Source of the DNA: Ensifer adhaerens
Lineage (GTDB): Bacteria; Pseudomonadota; Alphaproteobacteria; Rhizobiales; Rhizobiaceae
Direction: 5' to 3'
Length of the DNA: 64,000 nucleotides
Assembly (NCBI GenBank): GCA_900215285.1
Contig: OCMG01000004.1
Span: 744,001-808,000, forward strand
Under the pieces are notes generated by a model. That model did no database searches. It saw nothing but the letters and a program-made list of their open reading frames with translations, and was not told the DNA's origin. Shown piece after piece: positions 33,661 through 43,538 of this stretch (the first letter of the stretch is position 1; every line of letters starts with the position of its first letter). The translations under genes and the position numbers were made by a program.

Positions 33661-34340
33661 TGCCCAAGCTCCCGTGACCAGTTGATGGCGTTGACGTAGA
33701 TGCCGAGCGGGTTGGCCCTGAGCCGGTCGGCATTGCGGGGGATCTGCACGACGATCGTCAGGATCGCCGTCCAGCGGGTAGTCTCGGCGAGTTGGCCGTT
33801 CTCGTAGCGGCGCTCGACCCAGGCGACGCGGAAGCTGTCCGGGGAGGCGCGGATGACGCTAGAGACGTCGATGGCGACTTGCTGGCGGCCGACCCGTGTG
33901 AACGGGTCGTTGGAGCGGGCATAGTCGTTTAGCGCCATGGCGCCGCGATCGGTCGTGAAGTCGTAGGCGCGAAGCCAGTTCTGGCGAACGATGATCGCGT
34001 CGGCAGGAATCGAGCGGACTTGCTCGATGAAGCGCGCCAGGTGGAAGGCGATCTGCGGATCGGTCGGACGATAGTCGGCCTCGGCTGGCGCGACTGCCTG
34101 CGCCTGACCGACGCGATCGACCTGCACGACCCAGGGCACGATCGTTCCGCGGGCCGACTGCACGACGAGCGCGGTAGCGAACCCGGCCGAGAGGATCAGG
34201 GAGCCGAAGGCCATCAGCCGCCAGTTCTTCGCCTGGACGCGCGAGGCGCCGATGCGCTCATCCCAGACCTGCGCAGCGCGCTGATACGGCGTTTCGGGCT
34301 CGACGGCTTTGCCGTAGTGGGTAGAGGGTCGTTTGAACAT
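33657..34340 (-). CDS. trbF: TrbF, inner-membrane assembly protein (VirB8-like)
   Basis: A 227-residue VirB8-type protein with a short cytoplasmic N-terminus, one transmembrane helix at ~44-64 and a periplasmic NTF2-like domain ending IYVNAINWSRELGQ. It nucleates secretion-channel assembly. Overlaps both neighbours. Confidence 0.92.
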   Translation of the reverse strand: MFKRPSTHYGKAVEPETPYQRAAQVWDERIGASRVQAKNWRLMAFGSLILSAGFATALVVQSARGTIVPWVVQVDRVGQAQAVAPAEADYRPTDPQIAFHLARFIEQVRSIPADAIIVRQNWLRAYDFTTDRGAMALNDYARSNDPFTRVGRQQVAIDVSSVIRASPDSFRVAWVERRYENGQLAETTRWTAILTIVVQIPRNADRLRANPLGIYVNAINWSRELGQ

Positions 34341-35704
34341 CAGCGATCGCCTTCGGAAAGATTGACGGAGGAGCCGCCGCCGTGGGCGTCGCCGGAGCGG
34401 ACGGCATGAGCCGTGGCTTGCACGGCATGGGTCATGTGTTGGGAGCGGCGCATGCGCTGCGCCCAGGCGGGCGGCCCGCCGGCATTGGCGGGAGGGGCCG
34501 ACGCGGCACCGTCGCCGGCGGCATCACCGCCGATCGAACCCATGGTGGAAGAGCCGCCCGTCGCCTCGAAGGCGGCCTTGCCGCCAGCGTTGAAACTGGA
34601 CTTCATGCTTTCGGCGGCGCGCGATGCGGCCCGACGCAACGGAGAGACAGCGGCGCTTCCGCCTGCGCGGGCAACGCCGCCGAGACCGGAAGCGACACCA
34701 GCCGCGCCGGACTGCCCGGCAGCGCCAAGGCTGTAGGCAGTGGAAGCACCGCCCGCGACCGCGGCGCCGCCACGGGCGGCGGCTGCTGCGCCCCCGGCGA
34801 GCGCCGCGCCGCCGGACGCGGCTGCGCCGACCGCGCCGACGCCTGCCGCCACCATGCCGCCTGCGGCGAGTCCTGTACCGACGGCTGCGCCGGCGCTGAG
34901 CTGGGGACCACCCGAGACAATGCCGCTGGCGATACCGGGACCGAAAATGCCGAGGCCAAGCAACGACAGCGCGGCGAGTACGATCGCCATGGCCTCGTCG
35001 ATCGATGGATTCTGGCCGCCGAAGCCGGACGTGAACTCGGAGAAGAGCGTGGAGCCAATGCCGATGATGACGGCGAGGACCAGGACCTTGATGCCGGATG
35101 AGATGACGTTGCCGAGGACACGTTCGGCCATGAAGGCGGACTTGCCGAAGAGGCCGAAGGGAATCAGCACGAAGCCGGCGAGCGTCGTCAGCTTGAACTC
35201 GATAAGTGTGACGAAGAGCTGGATGGCGAGGATGAAGAAGGCGAGCAGCACCAGAGCCCAGGCCAGGAACATGCAGGCGATCTGGATGAAGTTCTCGAAG
35301 AACGACCAATAGCCCATGAGGCTGGAGATCGAGTCGAGCAGCGGCCGTCCGGCGTCGAGTCCGGTCTGCGCGACCTTGCCGGGGCGCAGGAGGTCGGCGG
35401 TCGTGAAGCCCGTGCCGCTGGCTTTGAGGCCAAGGCCGGCGAAGCTCTCGAAGATGATGCGGGCGAGGTTGTTCCAGTTGCCGATGATGTAGGCGAAGAC
35501 ACCCACAAACAGGGTCTTCTTCACCAGCCGCGCGATGATATCGTCATCGGCTCCCCAGCTCCAGAACAGCGCCGCCAGCGTCACGTCGATAACGATCAGC
35601 GTGGTGGCGATAAAGGCGACTTCGCCGCTCAGCAGGCCGAAGCCGCTGTCGATGTAGCGGGTGAAGACCTCGAGGAAGTGGTCGATGACGCCGGTGCCGC
35701 CCAT
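34340..35704 (-). CDS. trbL: TrbL, polytopic channel protein (VirB6-like)
   Basis: A 454-residue protein with six or more transmembrane helices in the first ~290 residues, as in VirB6/TrbL. It is followed by a low-complexity Ala/Gly-rich stretch (residues ~290-370) and a hydrophilic tail. ATG 35704 (MGGTGVIDHFLEVF) is the family start. The Ala/Gly region is unusually repetitive and probably length-variable. Confidence 0.92.
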   Translation of the reverse strand: MGGTGVIDHFLEVFTRYIDSGFGLLSGEVAFIATTLIVIDVTLAALFWSWGADDDIIARLVKKTLFVGVFAYIIGNWNNLARIIFESFAGLGLKASGTGFTTADLLRPGKVAQTGLDAGRPLLDSISSLMGYWSFFENFIQIACMFLAWALVLLAFFILAIQLFVTLIEFKLTTLAGFVLIPFGLFGKSAFMAERVLGNVISSGIKVLVLAVIIGIGSTLFSEFTSGFGGQNPSIDEAMAIVLAALSLLGLGIFGPGIASGIVSGGPQLSAGAAVGTGLAAGGMVAAGVGAVGAAASGGAALAGGAAAAARGGAAVAGGASTAYSLGAAGQSGAAGVASGLGGVARAGGSAAVSPLRRAASRAAESMKSSFNAGGKAAFEATGGSSTMGSIGGDAAGDGAASAPPANAGGPPAWAQRMRRSQHMTHAVQATAHAVRSGDAHGGGSSVNLSEGDR

Positions 35705-35708
35705 GATA

Positions 35709-36074
35709 CTACCGTGCCTCGTCGGGCTGCGGCGCGCTCTCGCGGCGGATCGGATTGTCGGGAATCTCGCGCGGCATCGCATTCGGCGGAGGCGGTTCGG
35801 GAAGACGCTCCATCGGACGAGCGCCGGGCGCGAGGAAGCGATGACGGTTCTCCGCCCAGGCGCGGAGACACCCGGAATCGCGCGGGCCGGCTTCGCCAAG
35901 GGACTGGCAGCGGATCAGCTCATCGCGCAGCGGATCGGCCTGAGCCTCGGTGGAACGGCCGGATGGCCAGGCAGCCGGCGCTTCCTCCTTCCGGGTCATC
36001 TCGATGGCGGTCGCGGTGACCGCGACCGCGACGAACACGACGGCGCCAAGCCGCGCGAGCATCTTGCCGTCCAT
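35709..36074 (-). CDS. trbK: TrbK-alt, putative entry-exclusion protein
   Basis: A 121-residue protein with an N-terminal membrane segment (LARLGAVVFVAVAVTATAI), a short periplasmic region containing two cysteines (RCQSLGE, SGCLRAW) and a Pro-rich C-terminus (PPPPNAMPREIPDNPIRRE), matching TrbK-alt of alphaproteobacterial ICEs. It is expected to limit redundant transfer into cells that already hold the element. ATG 36074 has better spacing from GAGG than ATG 36080. Confidence 0.82.
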   Translation of the reverse strand: MDGKMLARLGAVVFVAVAVTATAIEMTRKEEAPAAWPSGRSTEAQADPLRDELIRCQSLGEAGPRDSGCLRAWAENRHRFLAPGARPMERLPEPPPPNAMPREIPDNPIRRESAPQPDEAR

Positions 36075-36084
36075 GACCATGTCC

Positions 36085-36855
36085 TCAGTTGCCGTTTGGG
36101 AACATGCGGGCGTTGCCGGGCTGGTAGCCCGTGCCCGGCGTCAGGAAGCGGCGGCGCTGTTCGCGGCCCTGTTCGGCCGCTGCCGCCCGCTCGGCCTCGG
36201 ACAGGCTCTGTGCGCGGCCATTGGCGGCGACGACGGCGGTGAGGTCGGCGAGCTGCTGTGCTTGCAGGGCGAGAAGTTGATTGCCCGCTTGCGTCGCCTG
36301 GAGCGCGCCGGTCGCGCCCTGGCTTTGGCCGACGAGCGCCGTCATCTCACTGCGATTGGTATCGATGTTGCCGACGACGCCCGCCTGCACACGCATGGCG
36401 TCCTGCAAACCTCCAACCGTATTCTGCCAGCGTTCCCGCGCCTGGGAGACGAGCGCCTGATCGGAAGCCGACATCGACGCGTTGCTGTAGGTGGTCTGGA
36501 ACGCACGGTCGATCTGCTGGACGTTGAGGGCGATGCCCTGCGCCTCCGCGAGAAGTTGCTGGGTGCGCTGCACCGATTGCTGAAGCTGCTGGAGTGAGGA
36601 GTATGGCAAGCTCGCGAGATTGCGGGCCTGATTGATCAGCATTGTCGCTTCATTCTGAAGCTGGGTGATCTGCTGATTGACCTGCTGGAGCGTGCGCGCC
36701 GCCGTCAGGACGTTTTGCGCATAGTTGGTCGGATCATAGACGATCCACTGCGCGGCCGCGGGCGGTGCAAGGATCGGCGACAGCGCGAGCGGCGCGGCAA
36801 GGAGCGCGGCGCCGATGCACAGCGCGCGCGAGCGGGAAGAACGAGAACGGGTCAT
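36085..36855 (-). CDS. trbJ: TrbJ, pilus-associated periplasmic protein (VirB5-like)
   Basis: A 256-residue secreted protein with a signal peptide (cleavage near APPAAAQW, residue ~35). The mature part is a long Gln-rich alpha-helical, coiled-coil region (TLQQVNQQITQLQNEATML), as in TrbJ/VirB5 pilus-tip proteins. Overlaps trbE by 4 bases. Confidence 0.92.
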   Translation of the reverse strand: MTRSRSSRSRALCIGAALLAAPLALSPILAPPAAAQWIVYDPTNYAQNVLTAARTLQQVNQQITQLQNEATMLINQARNLASLPYSSLQQLQQSVQRTQQLLAEAQGIALNVQQIDRAFQTTYSNASMSASDQALVSQARERWQNTVGGLQDAMRVQAGVVGNIDTNRSEMTALVGQSQGATGALQATQAGNQLLALQAQQLADLTAVVAANGRAQSLSEAERAAAAEQGREQRRRFLTPGTGYQPGNARMFPNGN

Positions 36856-39308
36856 GAGCGTGCCTCCGGATCGATTTGGGGGGTGACATTGGTGAGGTCG
36901 GCGATGAGGTCGGCGGCCCAGCCAAGCCGGTTCTCGCCAAGCCATTCGGCAAGGAAACCATCCGTGCCGCTGCGGGCGTGAACCGCGGCGATCAGCGCCT
37001 GGTGCTGCTTCGACGAGGCGGCGCAGAGCGCCAGCGCTACGTCCGACAGACCCAGCTCGAAGAGCCGGTTGCCGCGGCGGGACTGGCAGTAATAGTCGCG
37101 CTTGGGCATTGCGCGCGCGAGGATCTCGATCTGGCGATCGTTGAGGCCGAAGCGGCGATAGATGGCGGTGATCTGTGGCTCGATCGCGCGTTCGTTCGGG
37201 AGCAGGATGCGGGTCTGGCAGCTTTCGATGATGGCTGGGGCGATCGCCGAGCCGTCGATGTCGGAGAGCGACTGGGTTGCGAAGATGACGCTGGCGTTCT
37301 TCTTGCGAAGCGTCTTCAGCCATTCGCGGAGCTGGCCCGCGAAGCCCTCGTCGTCGAGCGCGAGCCAGCCTTCATCGACGATCAGCAGTGTCGGCCGTCC
37401 GTCGAGGCGGTCCTCGATGCGGTGGAAGAGATAGGCGAGGACGGCGGCGGCAGCGCCGGTGCCGATCAATCCCTCGGTCTCGAAGACCTGAACATTGGCC
37501 TCGCCCAGATGCTCTGCCTCGGCATCTAGCAGCCGGCCATAGGGGCCGCCAACACAGTATGGTCGCAAGGCCTGTTTCAGATCGTTGGATTGGAGGAGAA
37601 CCGAGAGACCCGTCAGGGTGCGTTCGCTGACGGGCGCAGAGGCTAGCGACGACAGCGCCGACCACAGATGCTCCTTGACCTCGGGCGTGACCGGGACTCT
37701 TTCGCGCCCCAGGATCGCGATCAGCCAGTCGGAGGCCCATGCCCGCTCGGCGACATCGTCGATCCGCGCCAACGGTTGCAGTGACACGCTGTCGTCAGCG
37801 CCTTCGGTAAGCCCACCGCCGAGATCGTGCCAGTCGCCGCGCATGGCGAGGGCTGCGGCCCGGATCGAGCCGCCGAAGTCGAAGGCAAAGACCTGGCATC
37901 GCGGATAGCGTCGGAACTGAAGCGCCATGAGGGCGAGCAGCACGGATTTGCCGGCGCCGGTCGGGCCGACGATCAGCGTATGGCCGACGTCGCCGACATG
38001 GATGGAAAGCCGGAACGGGGTCGAGCCTTCGGTTCTGCCGTAAAGCAGTGGGGGTGCATTGAAGTGCTCGTCCCGTTCCGGTCCCGCCCACACCGCCGAC
38101 AGCGGGATCATGTGGGCGAGATTCAGTGTCGAGATAGGCGGCTGCCGGACATTGGCGTAGACATGGCCGGGTAGCGAGCCGAGCCAAGCATCCACGGCGT
38201 TGATGGTCTCGGGCATCGCCGTGAAGTCGCGGCCTTGGATGACCTTCTCGACGAGGCGCAGTTTTTCGGCGGCGATGCGGGGATCGTCATCCCAAACCGC
38301 GATCGTCGCCGTCACATAGGCCTGGCCGGCATAGTCGGCGCCCAGCTCCTGCAGCGCCATATCGGCGTCGGCCGCTTTGTTGGCCGCATCGGTGTCGACC
38401 AGCGCCGAAGCCTCGTTGGTCATCACCTCCTTGAGGATGGCGGCGATCGACTTGCGCTTGGCGAACCATTGCCGCCTGATCTTGGTCAGCAGCTTGGTCG
38501 CGTCGGTCTTGTCGAGCAGGATGGCACGCGTCGACCAGCGATAGGGAAAGGCCAAGCGGTTCAGCTCGTCGAGGATTCCGGGCGTGGTCGCGGTCGGAAA
38601 GCCGACTATGGTGAGGATGCGCAGATGCGCGTCGCCGAGCCGGGGTTCGAGGCCACCGGTGAGCGGTTGATCGGCCAGCAGCGCATCGAGATACATCGGC
38701 GTCTCGGGGACGCGGACACGATGCCGCTTCGTCGAGACGGTTGAATGCAGGTAGGTCAGCGTCTCTCCATCATCGAGCCACGCGCATTCGGGCATGAAAG
38801 CGTCGATGAGCTGGAGGATTCGATCGGTGCGATCGGCAAAGCCGCGCAGGATCTCATGCGCGTCGACGCCGGCGTGGTCGCGGCCTTCGTACAGCCAGGT
38901 CTCGGCGCGCGCCGCATCCTCGGCGGGCGGCAGATAGAGGAATGTCAGGAAATAGCTCGACTCGAAATGCGCCCCGGCTTCCTCGAAGTCGGCCTTGCGC
39001 TCGGCATCGACCAGGCCGGAAGCGCTGTCGGCGAACATGCTGGCCGGATAGGTCGCGGCGCCATGGCGCTGCGCCTCGACGAAGATCGCCCAGCCGGAGC
39101 CGAGGCGACGGAAGGCGTTGTTGAGGCGGCCAGCGACGGCGACCAGCTCGGCCGGTACGGCGCTGTCGAGGTCGGGACCGCGGAAGCGCGCCGTGCGCTG
39201 CAGGCTGCCGTCCTTGTTCAGCACCACGCCTTCGCCGACCAGCGCGACCCAGGGGAGGTAGTCGGCGAGCCGGGTGTTGCGGTTGCGATACTCAGCGAGG
39301 TTCATCAT
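36852..39308 (-). CDS. trbE: TrbE, conjugation ATPase (VirB4-like)
   Basis: An 818-residue VirB4-type ATPase. Walker A GPTGAGKSV lies near residue 447 and Walker B LLIVDEGWLALDDEGF near residue 645. The N-terminal ~400 residues are the CagE/TrbE domain. It energises pilus assembly and substrate transfer. The start is a double ATG at 39308/39305. Confidence 0.95.
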   Translation of the reverse strand: MMNLAEYRNRNTRLADYLPWVALVGEGVVLNKDGSLQRTARFRGPDLDSAVPAELVAVAGRLNNAFRRLGSGWAIFVEAQRHGAATYPASMFADSASGLVDAERKADFEEAGAHFESSYFLTFLYLPPAEDAARAETWLYEGRDHAGVDAHEILRGFADRTDRILQLIDAFMPECAWLDDGETLTYLHSTVSTKRHRVRVPETPMYLDALLADQPLTGGLEPRLGDAHLRILTIVGFPTATTPGILDELNRLAFPYRWSTRAILLDKTDATKLLTKIRRQWFAKRKSIAAILKEVMTNEASALVDTDAANKAADADMALQELGADYAGQAYVTATIAVWDDDPRIAAEKLRLVEKVIQGRDFTAMPETINAVDAWLGSLPGHVYANVRQPPISTLNLAHMIPLSAVWAGPERDEHFNAPPLLYGRTEGSTPFRLSIHVGDVGHTLIVGPTGAGKSVLLALMALQFRRYPRCQVFAFDFGGSIRAAALAMRGDWHDLGGGLTEGADDSVSLQPLARIDDVAERAWASDWLIAILGRERVPVTPEVKEHLWSALSSLASAPVSERTLTGLSVLLQSNDLKQALRPYCVGGPYGRLLDAEAEHLGEANVQVFETEGLIGTGAAAAVLAYLFHRIEDRLDGRPTLLIVDEGWLALDDEGFAGQLREWLKTLRKKNASVIFATQSLSDIDGSAIAPAIIESCQTRILLPNERAIEPQITAIYRRFGLNDRQIEILARAMPKRDYYCQSRRGNRLFELGLSDVALALCAASSKQHQALIAAVHARSGTDGFLAEWLGENRLGWAADLIADLTNVTPQIDPEARS

Positions 39309-39320
39309 CGGCGTCGCTCC

Positions 39321-39602
39321 TCAGACGGACAGGTGGCCGGGAATGCGCAGATGCTTGCGCACGACGTCGACGAACTGCGGATCGCGCTTGGCGGCCCAGA
39401 CCGCCGCGAAATGCCCGACGGCCCAAAGTCCCAGGCCGACCAGCCAGAGGCGCAGGCCAAGGCCGAGCGCGGCGGCAAGCGTGCCGTTGAGGATGGCGAG
39501 CGAGCGCGGCGCGCCGCCGAGCAGGATATGCTCGGTCAGTGCCCGGTGGACCGGGACGGAGAAACCCGGCAGTCCGCCGCCATGATCTGCGCCGTCGACC
39601 AT
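39321..39602 (-). CDS. trbD: TrbD, small inner-membrane protein (VirB3-like)
   Basis: A 93-residue protein with two central hydrophobic segments (GTLAAALGLGLRLWLVG, LGLWAVGHFAAVWAA), typical of VirB3/TrbD, which partners the VirB4 ATPase. It starts at the trbC stop and ends 12 bases before trbE. Confidence 0.9.
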   Translation of the reverse strand: MVDGADHGGGLPGFSVPVHRALTEHILLGGAPRSLAILNGTLAAALGLGLRLWLVGLGLWAVGHFAAVWAAKRDPQFVDVVRKHLRIPGHLSV

Positions 39603-39934
39603 CAGACAAGCGCCCCGCCGCCGAACGAGAAGAAGGAGAGGAAGAAGCTCGACGCGGCGAAGGCGATCGACAAGCCGAACACGATCTGGATCAGCTTGCG
39701 GGCGCCGCCCGACGTATCGCCGAATGCGAGCGTCAGGCCGGTGATGATGATGATCATCACCGCGATGATCTTAGCGACCGGCCCCTCGATCGATTCGAGG
39801 ATCGACTGAAGTGGCGCTTCCCATGGCATCGACGAACCGGACGCATGGGCGGCCGGTGCGAGGGCGAGCGTCAGGAAGGTGACGGACACCGCCGTTGCGA
39901 CGTGGCGGCGAATGCGCAAAGCATGCTTGATCAT
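39602..39934 (-). CDS. trbC: TrbC, pilin subunit (VirB2-like)
   Basis: A 110-residue prepilin with a signal peptide (cleavage after APAAHA near residue 32) and two membrane helices (IIAVMIIIITGLTLAFG and the final KLIQIVFGLSIAFAASSFFL), as in conjugative pilins. Overlaps both trbB and trbD. Confidence 0.92.
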   Translation of the reverse strand: MIKHALRIRRHVATAVSVTFLTLALAPAAHASGSSMPWEAPLQSILESIEGPVAKIIAVMIIIITGLTLAFGDTSGGARKLIQIVFGLSIAFAASSFFLSFFSFGGGALV

Positions 39935-40914
39935 GACGGGTCTCCTGTGAGGGTCTGACTTGCGGGGGTGACGCGGTAGTCGCCGTCGGGGCCGAGGCCC
40001 TCGATGCGGGCGAGTTCGGCCAGACGGCGCGATGCGCCCCGGCCGGAGAGCACAGCGACCAGATCGATCGTCTCGGCGATCAGCGCGCGCGGAACGGTGA
40101 CGACAGCTTCCTGAATGAGCTGCTCCATGCGGCGCAGCGCGCCGATGGCCGTGCCGGCGTGGATGGTCCCGACGCCGCCGGGATGGCCGGTGCCCCAGGC
40201 CTTCAGCAGGTCCAGCGCCTCGGAGCCACGTACCTCGCCGATTGGGATGCGGTCGGGGCGCAGGCGCAGCGAGGACCGAACGAGATCGGACAGCGAGGCG
40301 ACGCCGTCCTTCGTGCGCATCGCGACGAGGTTGGGTGCGGCGCATTGCAACTCGCGTGTGTCCTCGATTAGGACGACGCGATCTGAGGTCTTGGAGACCT
40401 CAGCGAGCAGCGCATTGGTGAGCGTGGTCTTGCCGGTCGAGGTGCCGCCGGCGACGAGGATGTTGCGCCGATCGGCAACGGCCTGGCGCAAAGTCTCGGC
40501 CTGATCCGCTGCCATGATTCCGGCGGCGACATAATCGTCGAGCGTGAACACCGCGACGGCAGGCTTGCGGATCGCGAAAGCTGGCGCGGCGACGACGGGT
40601 GGCAGAAGGCCCTCGAACCGCTCCCCCGTCTCGGGTAGCTCCGCCGAGACGCGCGGCGCGCCGGGATGAACTTCGGCGCCGACATGGTGGGCGACGAGGC
40701 GGATAATGCGCTCGCCGTCCGACGGCGACAGTCGCTCACCCGTATCGGAAAGACCTTCTGAAAGCCGGTCGACCCAGAGCCGCCCATCGGGATTGAGCAT
40801 CACCTCGACGATCGCGGGATCTTCCAGAAACGCGGCGATCGCGGACCCGAGGGCTGTGCGCAGCATCCGCGCACCGCGAAGGATCGCCTCCGATTTCTGG
40901 TGAGTTGCCGCCAC
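39931..40914 (-). CDS. trbB: TrbB, conjugation ATPase (VirB11-like)
   Basis: A 327-residue hexameric secretion ATPase with Walker [11 protein letters not shown] near residue 155, Asp box [11 protein letters not shown] near 180, Walker [13 protein letters not shown] near 222 and His box GVGTIHAG near 246. It powers pilus biogenesis with TrbE. Start is GTG 40914 with GGGGA upstream; no ATG extends the conserved N-terminus. First gene of the trbBCDEJKLFGI operon. Confidence 0.94.
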   Translation of the reverse strand: MAATHQKSEAILRGARMLRTALGSAIAAFLEDPAIVEVMLNPDGRLWVDRLSEGLSDTGERLSPSDGERIIRLVAHHVGAEVHPGAPRVSAELPETGERFEGLLPPVVAAPAFAIRKPAVAVFTLDDYVAAGIMAADQAETLRQAVADRRNILVAGGTSTGKTTLTNALLAEVSKTSDRVVLIEDTRELQCAAPNLVAMRTKDGVASLSDLVRSSLRLRPDRIPIGEVRGSEALDLLKAWGTGHPGGVGTIHAGTAIGALRRMEQLIQEAVVTVPRALIAETIDLVAVLSGRGASRRLAELARIEGLGPDGDYRVTPASQTLTGDPS

Positions 40915-41083
40915 GTCGTCCCCGTTCTCTTGCGGGTCCGCGATGGGCGGCCCTGGATCGGGGATGAGTAGAAGAGGCAGAAATCATGGCCTGACAACAA
41001 CCATCATGTGGCCGTCGTACAGTGGCGTACAAAGACAGGGAAACGGCGGAACGCACGGATACTTGAGATGCGTAGATCAGTGA

Positions 41084-41518
41084 TTATTCCGCGTCGTGCG
41101 CGGGCGGGATGTCTTCCGATATCTCTTGCCTGAGCTTCGGTCCCTGCGCGAGTCGTCGGCCGAGCGCGGTCACGAAGGCTTCATAGCGCTCCGACGCTTT
41201 GGCGCGTGCCGCGACCTGTGCCGGCTCCGGTAGCTGCGGGTTGGAGGTCAGCCAGAAGCGGATGAACACGGCGAGCGTCTCCACTGATATGCCGAGGTCG
41301 CGTTCCATGCGCGCCATGCGGCGGTCGAGTTGGTCGAGCCGCTTCGTAGTCGCCGCCTCCTGCCGTTCTGCCGCGTCGGGCGAGAGGAACGATGCGATGC
41401 CGGCCTCGGCAACCAACGACAACGAGAGGTCGCGTCGCGCTGCATGGGCGGCGAGCGCCTTCATGACATCCGGTTCGAGATAGACGGAGAGGCGCTGCTT
41501 CTTCGGAGGCTTGATCAC
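41084..41518 (-). CDS. CopG-type ribbon-helix-helix protein
   Basis: A 144-residue protein with an N-terminal RHH motif (QRLSVYLEPDVMKALAAHAARRDLSLSLVAEAGI), a coiled-coil middle (RLDQLDRRMARMERDL) and a variable tail. It lies between traG and trbB and is a standard ICE gene, likely a regulator of transfer operons or accessory to the coupling protein. Start is GTG 41518, nine bases after traG ends. Confidence 0.85.
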   Translation of the reverse strand: MIKPPKKQRLSVYLEPDVMKALAAHAARRDLSLSLVAEAGIASFLSPDAAERQEAATTKRLDQLDRRMARMERDLGISVETLAVFIRFWLTSNPQLPEPAQVAARAKASERYEAFVTALGRRLAQGPKLRQEISEDIPPAHDAE

Positions 41519-41527
41519 TGGAGCCTC

Positions 41528-43513
41528 CTACAGTTCGATGCCGTCGCCCGGATCGAGCGAAGCCTGCCGGGCGACCTGGCGCATGGTCTGTGTCATGCGG
41601 CTGAGGCGGGCGGCATCCTCGTCAACGTCATCACGCGGATCGATCTCGAATTCGTTCTCGATCACCGGCTTTCGCTCGACGGTCTTGGTGCGGCTCAGCT
41701 CGGGCTGATGCCGGCGCTCTGAATCCGTCGGATCGTCATCGGCCACGTCGTCCACGGCGACGGGCCTATCCAGCACCGGCCGTTCGGGCAAAGCCAGCGT
41801 GCTCCAATCGTCTGCTCTTGCGCTCGCGGGTTTGGTCAGGCCGGGCGGCGTCAGGATGCGCTCCTGAAACCGCCGATCCTCATAGTAGCGGGCCTTCTTG
41901 GCGCGGATCGGCGGAATGCCGGCAACCATGACGATCTCGTCGGAGGGCGGGAGCTGCATGATCTCGCCGGGCGTCAGCAATTGCCGGGCGGTCTCCGAGC
42001 GCGACACCATCAAGTGGCCGAGCCAGGGCGAGAGGCGGTGACCGGCATAGTTCTTCATCGCCTTCATCTCGGTGGCGGTGCCGAGCGCATCCGAAACGCG
42101 TTTGGCGGTCCGCTCGTCATTGGTCGCGAAGCTGACCCGGACGTGGCAGTTGTCGAGGATCGAGTTGTTCGGCCCGTAAGCCTTTTCGATCTGGTTCAGC
42201 GACTGCGCGATGAGGAATGCTTTCAGGCCGTAACCCGCCATGAACGCCAGGGCGCTCTCGAAGAAGTCGAGGCGGCCGAGCGCGGGAAACTCGTCGAGCA
42301 TGAGCAGCAGCCGATAGCGGTTTCCCTTCGCCTGCAGGTCCTCGGTCAAGCGCCGGCCGACCTGATTGAGGATCAGGCGGATCAGCGGCTTGGTCCGGTT
42401 GATGTCGGAGGGCGGCACAACGAGGTAGAGGGTGGTCGGATGCTTGCCACCGACCATGTCGGCGATGCGCCAGTCGCAGCGGCGCGTCACCTCGGCGACG
42501 ACGGGATCGCGATACAGACCGAGAAACGACATCGCGGTGGACAGCACGCCGGACCGCTCGTTGTCCGATTTGTTGAGCAACTCGCGGGCCGCGCTGGCGA
42601 TTACCGGGTGCGGACCGGCCTCGCCGAGATGGGCGGTCTTCATCATCGCCGCGAGGGTCGACTCGATCGGGCGCTTCGGATCCGACAGGAAGGCGGCGAC
42701 GCCGGCCAAGGTCTTGTCGGCCTCGGCATAGAGGACGTGCAGGATCGCGCCGACCAGAAGCGCGTGCGACGTCTTCTCCCAGTGGTTCCGCTTTTCGAGC
42801 GAACCTTCCGGGTCGACCAGGATGTCGGCGATGTTCTGCACGTCACGGACTTCCCATTCGCCGCGGCGCACCTCGAGCAGAGGATTATAGGCTGCCGACT
42901 TGGCATTGGTCGGATCGAACAACAGCACGCGGCCGTGCCGGGCGCGATAGCCGGCGGTCAGCGTCCAGTTCTCGCCCTTGATGTCGTGAACGATCGCCGA
43001 GCCCGGCCAGGTCAGGAGCGAGGGCACGACCAGGCCCACGCCCTTGCCGGAACGTGTTGGCGCGAAACACAGGACATGCTCCGGACCGTCATGGCGAAGA
43101 TATTCGCGCTCATGCTTGCCGAGCACGACGCCGTCAGGACCGAGGAGGCCGGCGGCCTTCACCTCTTCCGGCCGCGCCCAGCGGGCCGAGCCGTAGGTCT
43201 CCACGTTCTTCGCTTCGCGTGCCCGCCACACGGACATGCCAATGGCAACTGCGATGGAGATGAAGCCGCCCGACGCGGCGATATAGGCGCCCTCGATGAA
43301 GATCGGCGGGGCGTAGGCGTCGTAGAAATACCACCACCAGAAGAAGGCCGGCGGATAGTAGATCGGCCAGCCCGCCAGCTCGAACCAGGGCTGCCCGAGC
43401 TGTGGCTGGAAGCCGAGCCGGTAGGCCGTCCATTGTGTCGCGCCCCAGGTCGTCATCAGCACGATCAGGAAGACGGTGAGGATCTGGCCCCAGAGGATTT
43501 TCGTCGCCGACAT
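41528..43513 (-). CDS. traG: TraG/VirD4-type coupling protein
   Basis: A 661-residue type IV coupling protein that links the relaxosome to the secretion channel. Two to three N-terminal transmembrane helices (residues ~10-30, ~45-95) precede the nucleotide-binding domain. Walker A is APTRSGKGVGLV near residue 155 and Walker B RLLLMLDEFPALGRL near 405. The C-terminal ~90 residues are acidic. ATG 43513 follows AGGAG. Confidence 0.95.
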   Translation of the reverse strand: MSATKILWGQILTVFLIVLMTTWGATQWTAYRLGFQPQLGQPWFELAGWPIYYPPAFFWWWYFYDAYAPPIFIEGAYIAASGGFISIAVAIGMSVWRAREAKNVETYGSARWARPEEVKAAGLLGPDGVVLGKHEREYLRHDGPEHVLCFAPTRSGKGVGLVVPSLLTWPGSAIVHDIKGENWTLTAGYRARHGRVLLFDPTNAKSAAYNPLLEVRRGEWEVRDVQNIADILVDPEGSLEKRNHWEKTSHALLVGAILHVLYAEADKTLAGVAAFLSDPKRPIESTLAAMMKTAHLGEAGPHPVIASAARELLNKSDNERSGVLSTAMSFLGLYRDPVVAEVTRRCDWRIADMVGGKHPTTLYLVVPPSDINRTKPLIRLILNQVGRRLTEDLQAKGNRYRLLLMLDEFPALGRLDFFESALAFMAGYGLKAFLIAQSLNQIEKAYGPNNSILDNCHVRVSFATNDERTAKRVSDALGTATEMKAMKNYAGHRLSPWLGHLMVSRSETARQLLTPGEIMQLPPSDEIVMVAGIPPIRAKKARYYEDRRFQERILTPPGLTKPASARADDWSTLALPERPVLDRPVAVDDVADDDPTDSERRHQPELSRTKTVERKPVIENEFEIDPRDDVDEDAARLSRMTQTMRQVARQASLDPGDGIEL

Positions 43514-43538
43514 GGCGGGCACTCCTTTCTTAGTTGGG

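Noticed and set aside
34382..36597. Long plus-strand frames opposite trbL-trbJ
   Set aside because: Antisense shadows in very GC-rich sequence; trb genes on the minus strand have all family motifs.
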